Source: Roseomonas mucosa ATCC BAA-692 (GTDB lineage Bacteria; Pseudomonadota; Alphaproteobacteria; Acetobacterales; Acetobacteraceae). From it: 64,000 nt of DNA. Made by a program: the position numbers and the translations under genes. The stretch is taken from the NCBI RefSeq assembly GCF_000622225.1, contig NZ_JHWD01000002.1, forward strand, positions 62,001 through 126,000. Direction: 5' to 3'. A model generated the notes under the pieces. That model did no database searches. It was given only the letters and a program-made list of their open reading frames with translations, and was not told the origin of the DNA. Every line of letters begins with the position of its first letter. Position 1 is the stretch's first letter. Of this stretch, positions 25,662 to 35,573 are shown one piece after another.

Positions 25662-26774
25662 TTATCCAGCCAGCCCTGTGATCCATCGGACAACGCCCAG
25701 ATGGCTCAGGTCGTTCCAGGTCGAGAAAATGAACAGGGCCGCCAGCACCGCCAGCCCGGCCCGCAGCCCGTATTCCATGGCCCGCGGGGGCAGCGGCCGG
25801 CCGCGAATCGCCTCTGCCGCGTAGAAGACCAGGTGCCCGCCATCCAGGACCGGGATGGGGAAGAGGTTGATCAGGCCCAGGTTCACCGAGAGCACGGCGA
25901 TGAAGGTGATCAGGCTGGGCAGGCCCAGGGCCGCCGCCTGCCCGGAGATCTGCGCGATCCGCAGCGGGCCGCCCAGATCGTCCGTACCGCGCTGGCGGGT
26001 GATCATCTGCCAGACCCCGACCAGCGTCTGCCGCGAAACCTCGAAGGTATTGGCCACGCCCCCCCAGAGCGCCTGCACCGGGTTCATCCGCTCGAAGCTC
26101 GGCGCCCCGGCCGCGATGCCCAGCACGCCGACCGGCGCCGCCCCGTCGCGCTGCCGCGATTCTGGGGTGGCGGAGACGGTCAGCTCCTCCGTCCCGCGCC
26201 GCACCGACAGGGTGATGGGCTGGCCCGGATGCGGCTCGATCCGGCTCTGCAGGTCCGTGAAGCGGCTGACCGGCTGGCCATCCACCGAGAGGATCGTGTC
26301 CCCCGCCTGGAGCCCCGCCCGCTCGGCGGCGCTGCCGGCCACCACCGTGCCGACATTGGCGTTCATCACCGGCTGGCCGACGGTCATGAAGAGCCCGGCG
26401 AAGAGCACCGCCGCCAGCAGGAAATTGGCGATGGGCCCGGCCGCCACCACGATGGCCCGGTCGAGCACCGGCTTGTCGTGGAAGGTCTCGCCCGGGCGCC
26501 ACGCCGCCCGCACCGCCGGGTCCACGTCGCCCGGCTGCTCCTGCCCGTGCAGCTTCACATAGCCGCCCAGGGGCAGCCAGCCGATGCGCCATTCCGTGCC
26601 ACGCCGGTCGGTCCAGCGGGCCAGGGCCTGGCCGAAGCCGATGGAGAAGCGCTCGACATAGACCCCGCGCCAGCGCGCGGCCCAGTAGTGCCCGGCCTCA
26701 TGGATGAAGACCAGTACGCCCAGCACCACCACGAAGGCCAGGATCGTCCGGCCAGAGCCCAGCAATGCTTCCAA
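25662..26774 (-). CDS. rseP: Site-2 zinc metalloprotease RseP
   Basis: RseP cuts membrane-anchored anti-sigma factors and remnant signal peptides inside the inner membrane. The 370-residue protein has HEAGH (25-29) in the first membrane helix, a PDZ domain in the middle (around VNANVGTVVAGSAAERAGL), and the third zinc-site motif LDGGH (310-314). The start is TTG at 26772-26774, with GAGAGGA eight bases upstream; no ATG precedes the catalytic helix. It sits between dxr and bamA. Confidence 0.93.
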   Translation of the reverse strand: MEALLGSGRTILAFVVVLGVLVFIHEAGHYWAARWRGVYVERFSIGFGQALARWTDRRGTEWRIGWLPLGGYVKLHGQEQPGDVDPAVRAAWRPGETFHDKPVLDRAIVVAAGPIANFLLAAVLFAGLFMTVGQPVMNANVGTVVAGSAAERAGLQAGDTILSVDGQPVSRFTDLQSRIEPHPGQPITLSVRRGTEELTVSATPESRQRDGAAPVGVLGIAAGAPSFERMNPVQALWGGVANTFEVSRQTLVGVWQMITRQRGTDDLGGPLRIAQISGQAAALGLPSLITFIAVLSVNLGLINLFPIPVLDGGHLVFYAAEAIRGRPLPPRAMEYGLRAGLAVLAALFIFSTWNDLSHLGVVRWITGLAG

Positions 26775-26828
26775 CTCAGTGTCCTCTCAGGGTCTCGCCC
26801 CCGAAATCCTCATATGGGCTGGCTCCGC

Positions 26829-27998
26829 CTAGGCAGCCATCCCCATCCGCTCCGCCTCTTCCCCGGCCATCCGCCGCGCCTCCCCGTCCAGCGCCAGCAC
26901 GGCCTCCAGATCGGGGATCGCCGGCGCGCCGAACCGCTCCATCACAGCCTCCACCACGCGGGCAATGCCCAGGAAGCCCAGCCGCCGGCCGAGGAAACGT
27001 GCCACCGCGACCTCGTTGGCGGCATTCAGGATGGTGGGAGCGCCGCCGCCCGCGGACAAGGCTTCCCGCACCAGCCGCAGCGCCGGGAAACGTTCCGGAT
27101 CGGGCGGAAAGAATTCGAGACGTCCCAGCGCCGCCAGATCCAGCCGCCCGACATCCACATGGCGCCGCCCTGGCCAGGACAGCGCATGGGCGATCGGGGT
27201 CCGCATGTCCGGCGTGCCCAGTTGGGCGATCAACGAGCCGTCGGCATACTGCACCAGCCCGTGCACGGTGGATTGCGGATGCACCAGCACCTCGACCCGC
27301 TCATGCGGCACGGGGAAGAGATGCGACGCCTCGATCACCTCCAGCCCCTTGTTGAACAAGGTGGCGCTGTCGATGCTGATCTTGGCGCCCATGCTCCAGA
27401 CCGGGTGCCGGATGGCCGCCTCCGGCGTCGCCACGGCCATCTCGGCCAGGCTGGCCTGACGGAAGGGGCCGCCCGAGGCGGTCAGGATGATCTTCTCCGG
27501 CGCCGAGGGCTGGTGCGCGTCGAGCGCCTGGAAGATCGCGTTGTGCTCGGAATCCACCGGCAGCAGCAGCGCCCCGGCCTCCCGCGCCACCCGCATCACG
27601 ATCGCCCCGGCGCAGACCAGGCTCTCCTTGTTGGCCAGCGCCAGGGTGCCGCCGCGCCGCAGCGCCGCCAGCGTCGGGCGCAGCCCCGCCGCGCCAACCA
27701 CCGCCGCCATGGTCCAGTCCGCCGGGCGGGCCGCGGCCTCCAGCACCGCGGCCTCCCCGGCGGCGCAGGCGATGCCGCTGCCCGCCAAGGCCTCGCGCAG
27801 CGCCGGCAGGCAGCTCTCGTCGGCCAGGACGGCGATGGCGGGGCGCAGGCGCAGCGCCTGCTCCGCCAGGGCCCGGGCGTCGCGCCCGGCCACCAGGGCC
27901 TCGACCGCGAACTCGCCCGGCGCGGCCGCCTCCAGCAGCGCCACCGTGCTCTTTCCCACCGAGCCCGTGGAGCCCAGAACCGTGATCCGTCGCGTCAT
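26829..27998 (-). CDS. dxr: 1-deoxy-D-xylulose 5-phosphate reductoisomerase
   Basis: DXR converts DXP to MEP with NADPH, the second step of non-mevalonate isoprenoid synthesis. The 389-residue protein starts with the NADPH loop GSTGSVGKS (9-17) and contains ASGGPFR and the metal/substrate motif MGAKISIDSATLFNKGLE. I chose the ATG at 27998; a longer frame adds 47 Trp/Arg/Cys-rich residues that overlap cdsA. It lies 40 bases downstream of cdsA and feeds the isopentenyl units that UppS uses. Confidence 0.94.
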   Translation of the reverse strand: MTRRITVLGSTGSVGKSTVALLEAAAPGEFAVEALVAGRDARALAEQALRLRPAIAVLADESCLPALREALAGSGIACAAGEAAVLEAAARPADWTMAAVVGAAGLRPTLAALRRGGTLALANKESLVCAGAIVMRVAREAGALLLPVDSEHNAIFQALDAHQPSAPEKIILTASGGPFRQASLAEMAVATPEAAIRHPVWSMGAKISIDSATLFNKGLEVIEASHLFPVPHERVEVLVHPQSTVHGLVQYADGSLIAQLGTPDMRTPIAHALSWPGRRHVDVGRLDLAALGRLEFFPPDPERFPALRLVREALSAGGGAPTILNAANEVAVARFLGRRLGFLGIARVVEAVMERFGAPAIPDLEAVLALDGEARRMAGEEAERMGMAA

Positions 27999-28038
27999 CG
28001 CCCCTGCGTCACCCACTTCTTCTTTTTCCGCCGCGGCG

Positions 28039-28890
28039 TCAGCGCCACAGCGGCACCCCGTAGCCCACCCCCAGCGCCAGCAGCGCCGCCACCGGCGCCG
28101 CCGCCAGCAGGCCGTCCAGCCGGTCCAGCAGCCCGCCATGGCCGGGGATCAGGCTGGAGGTGTCCTTCACCTTGAAATGCCGCTTGATCGCGCTTTCCAG
28201 CAGGTCGCCGGCCTGGGTGGCGACGGCGAGGATCGCGGCCACGGCCGCCGCCCGCGCCATGGAGCCCGGGGCCAGCACCAGGGTCAGCAGCGCGCCCACC
28301 AGCATGGCGAAGACGAGGCCCCCGATGGACCCGGACCAGGTCTTGTTCGGCGAGACCTGCGGCCAGAGCCTCGGCCCCCCGAAGACCCGCCCGGCCATGT
28401 AGGCGCCGATATCGCTGGCCCAGACCGCGGAAAGGAGGAAGAGGATGTTGTCCCGCCCGGCCTCGTTGTCGTGGCGCAGCTCGATCAGGCAGAGGCCGGC
28501 AATGCCGATATAGAGCACGCCGAGGGCCAGGCTCAGCGCCGGCTGCTGCGGCACGCCCCGCCGTCCGCGCGATCGTTCCGCCCCTGTCCAGGCCAGGAAG
28601 AACCCCGCGACCAGCACCGCCCAGGACAGGGCCGAATGCCCGATCACCGCGACGATGCCGGCGAGGAAGATGGCGAGCGGCACGCCCAGGCCGGGGAAGA
28701 CCCGGGTCCGCATGCCGCAGAGATGCACCCATTCCCAGGTCAGGATGGCGATGCAGATGGCGATCAGCAGGGTGTAGAGTTCGGCCCCCAGCCAGACGCA
28801 GAGCAGCGCCGTGGGGCCCAGGACCAGGGCGGAAAGGAAGCGCTTGCGCAGGTCGCGCCATCGCTTCTCCTCGGACTTCGCTTCCGCCAT
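28039..28890 (-). CDS. cdsA: Phosphatidate cytidylyltransferase CdsA
   Basis: CdsA makes CDP-diacylglycerol from phosphatidate and CTP for all phospholipids. The 283-residue protein has many hydrophobic membrane segments and the family signature at the C-terminus: SAIKRHFKVKDTSSLIPGHG then GGLLDRLDG. The start ATG shares a base with the uppS stop (TGATG at 28888-28892). Confidence 0.93.
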   Translation of the reverse strand: MAEAKSEEKRWRDLRKRFLSALVLGPTALLCVWLGAELYTLLIAICIAILTWEWVHLCGMRTRVFPGLGVPLAIFLAGIVAVIGHSALSWAVLVAGFFLAWTGAERSRGRRGVPQQPALSLALGVLYIGIAGLCLIELRHDNEAGRDNILFLLSAVWASDIGAYMAGRVFGGPRLWPQVSPNKTWSGSIGGLVFAMLVGALLTLVLAPGSMARAAAVAAILAVATQAGDLLESAIKRHFKVKDTSSLIPGHGGLLDRLDGLLAAAPVAALLALGVGYGVPLWR

Positions 28891-29633
28891 CAGCCCGCGA
28901 TGGCGCCGTAGCGGCGCTCCCGCCGCCCGAATTCCTCCAGGGCGGCCCGGAGATGACCCGCGTTGAAATCCGGCCAGAGCACGTCCGTGAAGAACAGCTC
29001 CGCATAGGCGGACTGCCAGAGCAGGAAGTTCGACAGCCGGTGCTCGCCGGAAGTACGGATGATCAGGTCCGGGTCCGGCATCCCGGCAGTGGAGAGGTGG
29101 CGGGAGAACTGCTCCTCGTCCAGCGCCTGCGGGTCCAGCCGCCCCTCGGCCACGGCCTGGGCCACGGCGCGGGCGGCGGCCAGGATCTCCGCCCGGCTGC
29201 CATAGGACAGCGCCACGTTCAGGTTCAGCCGGGTGCCGCCGGCGGTGTCGCGCTCCGCCCGCAGGATGGCCTCCCCGGTTTCCGCGCCGAAGCGCGCCCG
29301 GTCGCCGATCACCCGCAGCCGCACCCCGTCGCGGACGAGCTGCGCGACCTCGTGGCGCAGGTAGTGCCGCAGCAGGCCGGTCAGCTCCAGCACCTCCTGC
29401 GCCGGGCGCCGCCAGTTCTCCGAGGAGAAGGCGAAGAGCGTGAGCCAGGGTATGCCGGCCTGGGCCGTGGCCTCGATGGCGCGCTTGGTGGCCTCGGCCC
29501 CGGCGCGGTGGCCCATGGCGCGGGGCAGGCCCCGTGCCGCGGCCCAACGGCCGTTGCCGTCCATGATGATGCCGATATGGGTCGGCATCGCGGCCGACGC
29601 CGGTTCGGGCCGACGTTCGGGCGCCGCACTCAT
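28890..29633 (-). CDS. uppS: Isoprenyl (undecaprenyl) diphosphate synthase
   Basis: UppS extends farnesyl diphosphate with cis-isoprene units to the carrier lipid used for peptidoglycan and O-antigen. The 247-residue protein shows the family start GIIMDGNGRWA (catalytic D25), FAFSSENWRRP, and the closing LIIRTSGEHRLSNFLLWQSA and ELFF segments. The first 15 residues are variable, and ATG at codon 16 is a possible alternative start. Confidence 0.94.
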   Translation of the reverse strand: MSAAPERRPEPASAAMPTHIGIIMDGNGRWAAARGLPRAMGHRAGAEATKRAIEATAQAGIPWLTLFAFSSENWRRPAQEVLELTGLLRHYLRHEVAQLVRDGVRLRVIGDRARFGAETGEAILRAERDTAGGTRLNLNVALSYGSRAEILAAARAVAQAVAEGRLDPQALDEEQFSRHLSTAGMPDPDLIIRTSGEHRLSNFLLWQSAYAELFFTDVLWPDFNAGHLRAALEEFGRRERRYGAIAG

Positions 29634-29666
29634 CCGCTGGTCTTCATCCTGTGCAAGGCCGCCCGA

Positions 29667-30239
29667 TCAGACCGCCTTGATATCCTTTTCCTTCTCCGCG
29701 AGCGCCTCGTCCACCCGCTTGACCGCCTGATCGGTCAGTTTCTGGATCTCGTCGGAATGGCGCTTGGCGTCGTCCTTGGAGATCTCGGACTTGGTCTCCC
29801 AGGCCTTCACCGTCTCCATGCCGTCGCGGCGCACGCCGCGCACCGCCACCTTGGCGGCCTCGGCATAGCGGGAGGCCTGCTTGGCCAGCTCGTTGCGGCG
29901 CTCCTGGGTCAGCGGCGGCAGAGGCACGCGGATCACCTGTCCCTCCGCCTGCGGGTTCAGGCCCAGGCTGGAATCCCGGATGGCGACCTCGACGGCCTTG
30001 ACCACCGACTTGTCCCAGACCTGCACCGAGAGCAGGCCAGGCCCGGCCACCGAGACGTTGGCGACCTGGCTCAGCGGCTGGTTGGCGCCGTAGGCCTCGA
30101 CCCGGATCGGCTCCAGCAGCGCCGGGCTGGCACGGCCGGTGCGCAGGCCGGAGAATTCCTTCTTCAGCGTGTCGAGGGCCCCGTCCATGCGGCGGACGAG
30201 ATCCTGCTTGAGATGGGCGAAATCCGGGGCGGCGGCCAT
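29667..30239 (-). CDS. frr: Ribosome recycling factor
   Basis: Frr splits post-termination ribosomes together with EF-G. At 190 residues it is near the usual 185. It has the three-helix bundle pattern, LRTGRASPALLEPIRVEAYG, and PPLTQERRNELAK near the middle. It lies 13 bases after pyrH in the usual rpsB-tsf-pyrH-frr order. Confidence 0.95.
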   Translation of the reverse strand: MAAAPDFAHLKQDLVRRMDGALDTLKKEFSGLRTGRASPALLEPIRVEAYGANQPLSQVANVSVAGPGLLSVQVWDKSVVKAVEVAIRDSSLGLNPQAEGQVIRVPLPPLTQERRNELAKQASRYAEAAKVAVRGVRRDGMETVKAWETKSEISKDDAKRHSDEIQKLTDQAVKRVDEALAEKEKDIKAV

Positions 30240-30252
30240 GAAACGGTATTCC

Positions 30253-30972
30253 TCAGTTCTCGACGACCGTGGTGAATCGCCCCTCGCCCTTCATGACGGC
30301 GGTGAAGGCACCCGGCTCGTGGATGTTGAAGACGACGATCGGCAGCTTGTTCTCGCGCGCCAGGCTGATCGCGGCGGCGTCCATCACCGCGAGGTCGCGG
30401 GCCAGGACGTCCAGGTAGGTCAGGGTCTCGTAGCGCTCGGCCTGCGGGTTCTTGCGCGGGTCGGCGGAGTAGATGCCATCCACCTGCGTGCCCTTCAGCA
30501 GCGCGTCGCAGCTCATCTCCGCGGCGCGCAGCGCGGCGGCGGTGTCGGTGGTGAAGTAGGGATTGCCGGTGCCGGCGGCGAAGATCACCACCCGGCCCTT
30601 CTCCATGTGGCGGATCGCGCGGCGGCGGATGAAGGGCTCGCACAGGCTTTGCAGCGGGATGGCGCTCTGCACCCGGGTCGTGACGCCCTGCCGCTCCAGC
30701 GCGCTCTGCATGGCCAGGGCGTTCATGACGGTGGCCAGCATGCCCATGCCGTCCGCCTGAACCCGGTCCATGCCCGAGGCGGCGCCGGAGATGCCGCGGA
30801 AGATGTTGCCGCCGCCGATCACGAGGCAGACCTCGACCCCCAGCGCCACCACGTCCCGCACGTCCTGCGCGATGGCCTTCAGCGTCGCCGTGTCCAGCCC
30901 ATAGTCCCGCGACCCCATCAGGGCCTCCCCGGACACTTTGAGCAGGACGCGCTTGTAGGTCGGGGAGGACAT
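30253..30972 (-). CDS. pyrH: UMP kinase
   Basis: PyrH phosphorylates UMP to UDP with ATP, as a GTP/UTP-regulated hexamer. The 239-residue protein begins [13 protein letters not shown] and has [10 protein letters not shown] and the uridylate region [17 protein letters not shown], all conserved. Start ATG at 30970-30972. It is 167 bp downstream of tsf, with GC-rich dyads in between. Confidence 0.95.
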   Translation of the reverse strand: MSSPTYKRVLLKVSGEALMGSRDYGLDTATLKAIAQDVRDVVALGVEVCLVIGGGNIFRGISGAASGMDRVQADGMGMLATVMNALAMQSALERQGVTTRVQSAIPLQSLCEPFIRRRAIRHMEKGRVVIFAAGTGNPYFTTDTAAALRAAEMSCDALLKGTQVDGIYSADPRKNPQAERYETLTYLDVLARDLAVMDAAAISLARENKLPIVVFNIHEPGAFTAVMKGEGRFTTVVEN

Positions 30973-31092
30973 CGGCGGGCTATCCTTGAAGGTCGGGGAA
31001 GTTACTCAACGGCACCCGGGCCGGGCAAGGGTCGCCCGGCCAGCGGCCCCGGGGCCGGAGGACGCACGCCCTTGGGCGTATCCCCCGGAACA

Positions 31093-31122
31093 CACCGGCC
31101 CCGGCCGTGGCCGTGGCCGGTG
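31093..31122 (-). terminator. Possible hairpin after tsf
   Basis: CACCGGCC (31093-31100) and GGCCGGTG (31115-31122) can pair, with nested GGCC repeats in the loop. It lies 18 bases past the tsf stop on the minus strand. It lacks a T-run, so it may slow or process the transcript rather than end it before pyrH. Confidence 0.3.
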
Positions 31123-31139
31123 GAAGGCGGCAGGAGCGT

Positions 31140-32054
31140 TCAGCCGCCCACGCCGGCCGCGGCCGCGACCTCGGCGGCGAAGTCGCCGGCCTGCTTCTCG
31201 ATGCCCTCGCCGAGCTGGAAGCGGGCGAAGCCCGTCAGCCTGGCGCCGGCCTTCTCGACGACCTTGCGCACGCGGCTCTCGCCGTCATGCACCCAGACCT
31301 GCTCCAGCAGCACCACTTCCTCGTAGTACTTGCGGATGCGGCCCTCGACCATCTTCTCGATGATGTTCTCGGGCTTGCCGGAGGCGCGGGCCTGCTCGGA
31401 CAGCACCGCCTTCTCGCGCTCCAACGCCGCCGGATCGACCGCGTCGACGTCCAGCGCGTCCGGACGGGTGGCGGCGATGTGCATGCCGACCTGACGGCCC
31501 AGGGTCTCCAGGGCGGCGACCTCGGAGGCGCCCTCGACGGCCACCAGCACGCCGATCTTGCCCAGGCCGGGCTTCACCGCGTTGTGCATGTAGGTCGCGA
31601 CCGCGCCCTGCGACACGGAGAAGGTCCTGGCGCGGCGGATCGACATGTTCTCGCCGATCGTGGCGATCAGGCGGGTCAGCTCGTCGGCCACCGTGCCTTC
31701 GCCGCCGGGATAGCGGGCGGCCTTGATGGCCTCCACATCCTCGCCGACTTCCAGGGCGACCTCGGCCACCTGGGCGACGAAGTTCTGGAACTGCTCGTTG
31801 CGGGCCAGGAAGTCGGTCTCGGCGTTCACCTCGACCATGGCGGCCTTCAGCGGCGCGGAGGCCACGGCCACCAGGCCCTCGGCGGCGACGCGGCCGGACT
31901 TCTTGGCGGCGGCGGAGAGGCCCTTCTTGCGCAGCCAGTCGATGGCGGCTTCCATGTCGCCATTCGCCTCAACCAGCGCCTTCTTGCAGTCCATCATACC
32001 CGCGCCGGTCTTCTCGCGAAGGTCGCGGACGAGGGCAGCCGTGATCTCGGCCAT
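31140..32054 (-). CDS. tsf: Translation elongation factor Ts
   Basis: EF-Ts exchanges GDP for GTP on EF-Tu. The 304-residue protein starts with the UBA-like domain [20 protein letters not shown], contains the core [10 protein letters not shown] region, and has the usual alphaproteobacterial length. I chose the ATG at 32054, with GAGGAGA upstream; longer frames overlap rpsB. It follows rpsB in the conserved order. Confidence 0.95.
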   Translation of the reverse strand: MAEITAALVRDLREKTGAGMMDCKKALVEANGDMEAAIDWLRKKGLSAAAKKSGRVAAEGLVAVASAPLKAAMVEVNAETDFLARNEQFQNFVAQVAEVALEVGEDVEAIKAARYPGGEGTVADELTRLIATIGENMSIRRARTFSVSQGAVATYMHNAVKPGLGKIGVLVAVEGASEVAALETLGRQVGMHIAATRPDALDVDAVDPAALEREKAVLSEQARASGKPENIIEKMVEGRIRKYYEEVVLLEQVWVHDGESRVRKVVEKAGARLTGFARFQLGEGIEKQAGDFAAEVAAAAGVGG

Positions 32055-32142
32055 GGTGTTCTCCTCAATTGGCAAGGCACGCGCGCGGGGCATAGAACCC
32101 CGCGCGCGGCCCGTTTTCCAGTGGATTGCGGCGGCCGCGGCC

Positions 32143-33030
<888 letters not shown>

Positions 33031-33412
33031 GATTGGCGTTCCTTTCCTTCCGATGGAGTCCGGTTGAACCTCCGCGGCGCTGAGCCCCCCTTGCCCTGAT
33101 GGCGTCGGGGAGGACCGGACCCTTGCCGCTTGTCTCGGAAGGGCGCGCCGCGTGCGGATTTGCCGCCGGCGGAACGATCCCGCCGGCGGCGTGGGGCACA
33201 TGGCACAGCCGTGCCGCCCGCGCAAGAGGCGGCGTCCGCGCCGGGGCCCGCCATGCCGTTCCGCCCCGCTTCCGCCACCCCGCCCGGCGGTGCCGGACGC
33301 AAATAAGACAGTACCGTTAAATCAGCGCGTTAACATGGAAGCGCGGTTGTTCCGCGATCCCTGCGGCCGCTATGCCGCAGCCGCCGACGACCTCAAGGGA
33401 TCAATAGGACCC
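33031..33412. other. Divergent region between rpsB and phoX
   Basis: These 382 bases contain no supported gene. They carry the rpsB leader on the minus side, including the strong hairpin at 33162-33190, and the phoX promoter on the plus side, where an AT-richer patch lies at about 33301-33340 (GTTAA repeats). No clear PhoB box (two CTGTCAT units) is seen. A short open frame from 33335 runs into phoX but looks like leader sequence. Confidence 0.5.
33162..33190 (-). promoter_or_regulatory. Strong hairpin in the rpsB leader region
   Basis: GCCGCCGGCGG (33162-33172) and CCGCCGGCGGC (33180-33190) make a perfect 11-bp stem with a 7-base loop, about 130 bases upstream of rpsB. rpsB leaders in several bacteria bind S2 for feedback control, so a leader role is plausible but unproven. 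Confidence 0.35.
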
Positions 33413-35404
33413 ATGTCCATCACCGTGGAGCAGCCGCTCGCCGCGGCGGATGCCGATCTCGACGAGATCGGTGTGAACGTTTCCCCCGAACCCGATTTCC
33501 AGACCGTGCTGGGGCGCCGCCTCGTGCGCCGCTCCTTCTTCCGCGGCGTGCTGGGCGCGGCCACCGTGGCCAGCCTCGGCTCCGCCCTGCCCGGCTCGCG
33601 CCCGGCGCTGGCCGCGGGCAGCGTCCCCGCGGGCCAGGGCCAGCGCCTGTCCAGCCTGACCTTTCCCGAGATCCAGCATGGGCCGCGCCCGGACCTCGCC
33701 GTTGCGGAGGGCTACGAGGCCCGGGTGCTGATCCGCTGGGGCGACAAGGTCCTGCCGGGGGCGCCGGAATTCGACCCGCACCGCCAGACCGCCGCCGCCC
33801 AGGCGCAGCAGTTCGGCTACAACAACGACTTCCAGGCCTTTCTGCCGCTGCCTCGCGGCTCGGCCTCCTCGGACCACGGGCTGCTCTGGGTGAACCACGA
33901 GTATCCCGAGGCGCAGATGATGTTTCCCAGCCTGGACGCGAAGACCATGGGCGATGCCCTGACGCGCGAGCAGGTGGACATCACCATGCAGTCGATCGGC
34001 GGCAGCGTGGTCGAGGTCCGGCGGCAGGACGGCGCCTGGCAGGTCGTGCTGGGCCCGCAGAACCGCCGCATCACCGCCACCACCTCGATGCGGATCTCCG
34101 GCCCCGCCGCCGGCGACACGCGGCTGCGCACCGGCGCCGACCCGGAGGGCCGCAGCGTCCTCGGCATGATCGGCAACTGCGCCGGCGGGGTCACGCCCTG
34201 GGGCACGATCCTGACCTGCGAGGAGAACTTCGACACCTACTTCTCCGGCGACGCCACGAAGGGGCCGGAGGCCGCCGCCTGGAAGCGCATGGGGCTGAAC
34301 GGCAAGTCCAACCAGGGCTGGGCGCGCTTCCACGACCGCTTCGACTTGGCCAAGGAGCCGAACGAGCCGAACCGCTTCGGCTGGGTGGTCGAGATCGACC
34401 CCTACGACCCGGACTCCACCCCGGTGAAGCGCACCGCCCTGGGCCGCTTCAAGCACGAGGCCGCCACCACCGCCCTCACGCCGGAGGGCCATGTCGCCGT
34501 CTATACGGGCGACGACCAGCGCTTCGAGTACCTCTACCGCTTCGTCAGCCGCGACCGCTACGACCCGCAGAACCGCGAGGCGAACCGCGACCTGCTGGAC
34601 CACGGCACCCTCTCCGTCGCCCGCTTTGGCGATGACGGCCAGGTGGAATGGCTGCCGCTGGTCTTCGGCGAGGGCCCCCTCACCCCGGAGAACGGCTTCC
34701 GCTCCGCCGCCGATGTCATGATCGATGTCCGCCGCGCCGCCGACCTGCTGCGGGCGACGCCGATGGACCGGCCGGAGGACGTGGAGCCGAACCCGGTGAC
34801 GGGGCGGGTCTATGTGGTGCTGACCAACAACAACCAGCGCAAGGCGGACCAGCTCGACAAGGCCAATCCGCGGGCGAAGAATCTCTATGGCCAGATCCTG
34901 GAGATGACGCCCCCGGACCGCAACGGGAAGCCGGACCACGGCGCCGCCCGCTTCGCCTGGGAGATGTTCATCATGGCCGGGAACCCGGAGATCGAGGAGC
35001 ACCACGCCTCCTACGGTGCCGGCGTCTCCCCTTCCGGCTGGTTCGCCTGCCCCGACAACATCGCCTTCGACGGCCAGGGCCGGCTCTGGATCGCCACCGA
35101 CCAGGGCGAGCAGCAGTCGGCGAACGGCATCGGCGACGGCATCTGGGCCTGCGACACCACCGGCCGCGGCCGCGCCGTCACCCGCATGTTCTTCCGCACC
35201 CCCACGGGCGCGGAGATGTGCGGCCCGGTGTTCACGCCGGACAGCCGCGGCTTCTTCGTGGCGGTGCAGCACCCGGCCAATGACGACCCGACCACGACCT
35301 ATGCCGCGCCGACCACCCGCTGGCCGGATTTCCGCGACGACATGCCGCCCCGCCCTTCGGTGGTGAGCATCGTCCGGAAGGATGGCGGGGTGATCGGAAG
35401 CTGA
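33413..35404 (+). CDS. phoX: PhoX-family (DUF839) alkaline phosphatase, Tat-exported
   Basis: PhoX enzymes are periplasmic Ca/Fe-dependent phosphomonoesterases that scavenge phosphate. The 663-residue protein has a Tat signal (RRSFFRGVLGAA at 39-50, then a hydrophobic stretch and PALAAG) and the family blocks WVNHEYPEAQMMF, GNCAGGVTPWGT with CEENFDTYF, GRFKHEAATT, YTGDDQRFEYLYRF and CPDNIAFDGQGRLW. Start ATG at 33413; a frame open further upstream has no family content. Phosphate-starvation control is usual for the family, but no PhoB site is evident. A terminator follows. Confidence 0.9.
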   Translation: MSITVEQPLAAADADLDEIGVNVSPEPDFQTVLGRRLVRRSFFRGVLGAATVASLGSALPGSRPALAAGSVPAGQGQRLSSLTFPEIQHGPRPDLAVAEGYEARVLIRWGDKVLPGAPEFDPHRQTAAAQAQQFGYNNDFQAFLPLPRGSASSDHGLLWVNHEYPEAQMMFPSLDAKTMGDALTREQVDITMQSIGGSVVEVRRQDGAWQVVLGPQNRRITATTSMRISGPAAGDTRLRTGADPEGRSVLGMIGNCAGGVTPWGTILTCEENFDTYFSGDATKGPEAAAWKRMGLNGKSNQGWARFHDRFDLAKEPNEPNRFGWVVEIDPYDPDSTPVKRTALGRFKHEAATTALTPEGHVAVYTGDDQRFEYLYRFVSRDRYDPQNREANRDLLDHGTLSVARFGDDGQVEWLPLVFGEGPLTPENGFRSAADVMIDVRRAADLLRATPMDRPEDVEPNPVTGRVYVVLTNNNQRKADQLDKANPRAKNLYGQILEMTPPDRNGKPDHGAARFAWEMFIMAGNPEIEEHHASYGAGVSPSGWFACPDNIAFDGQGRLWIATDQGEQQSANGIGDGIWACDTTGRGRAVTRMFFRTPTGAEMCGPVFTPDSRGFFVAVQHPANDDPTTTYAAPTTRWPDFRDDMPPRPSVVSIVRKDGGVIGS

Positions 35405-35431
35405 AGATGGGCTGACGTATCGCCCAGCGGG

Positions 35432-35455
35432 GGGGGAAAGCCGGGGCTTTCCCCC
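35432..35455 (+). terminator. Terminator after phoX
   Basis: GGGGGAAAGC and GCTTTCCCCC form a 10-bp stem with a CGGG loop, 27 bases past the phoX stop, followed by a pyrimidine tract (TCCTTCTCCTCC). Confidence 0.6.
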
Positions 35456-35507
35456 TCCTTCTCCTCCGCCGCCCGGTGCCCTGGGACACAGACGGCTCCG
35501 GGCCCGG

Positions 35508-35532
35508 GCATTCCATTCTGCTACCGGAATGC
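35508..35532. promoter_or_regulatory. Dyad upstream of the PLD-like gene
   Basis: GCATTCC (35508-35514) and GGAATGC (35526-35532) are perfect inverted repeats with an 11-base spacer, 41 bases before the PLD-like start. It could be an operator of the two-gene unit. Confidence 0.45.
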
Positions 35533-35573
35533 AAGGGGCCGCGCCGCCGGCTGGCCCGGCCGAGGGGGAAACC

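Noticed and set aside
23029-25824. 931-codon plus-strand frame opposite bamA
   Set aside because: It mirrors bamA and skp, which are clear on the minus strand with signal peptides and conserved motifs. The plus-strand product resembles no protein family.
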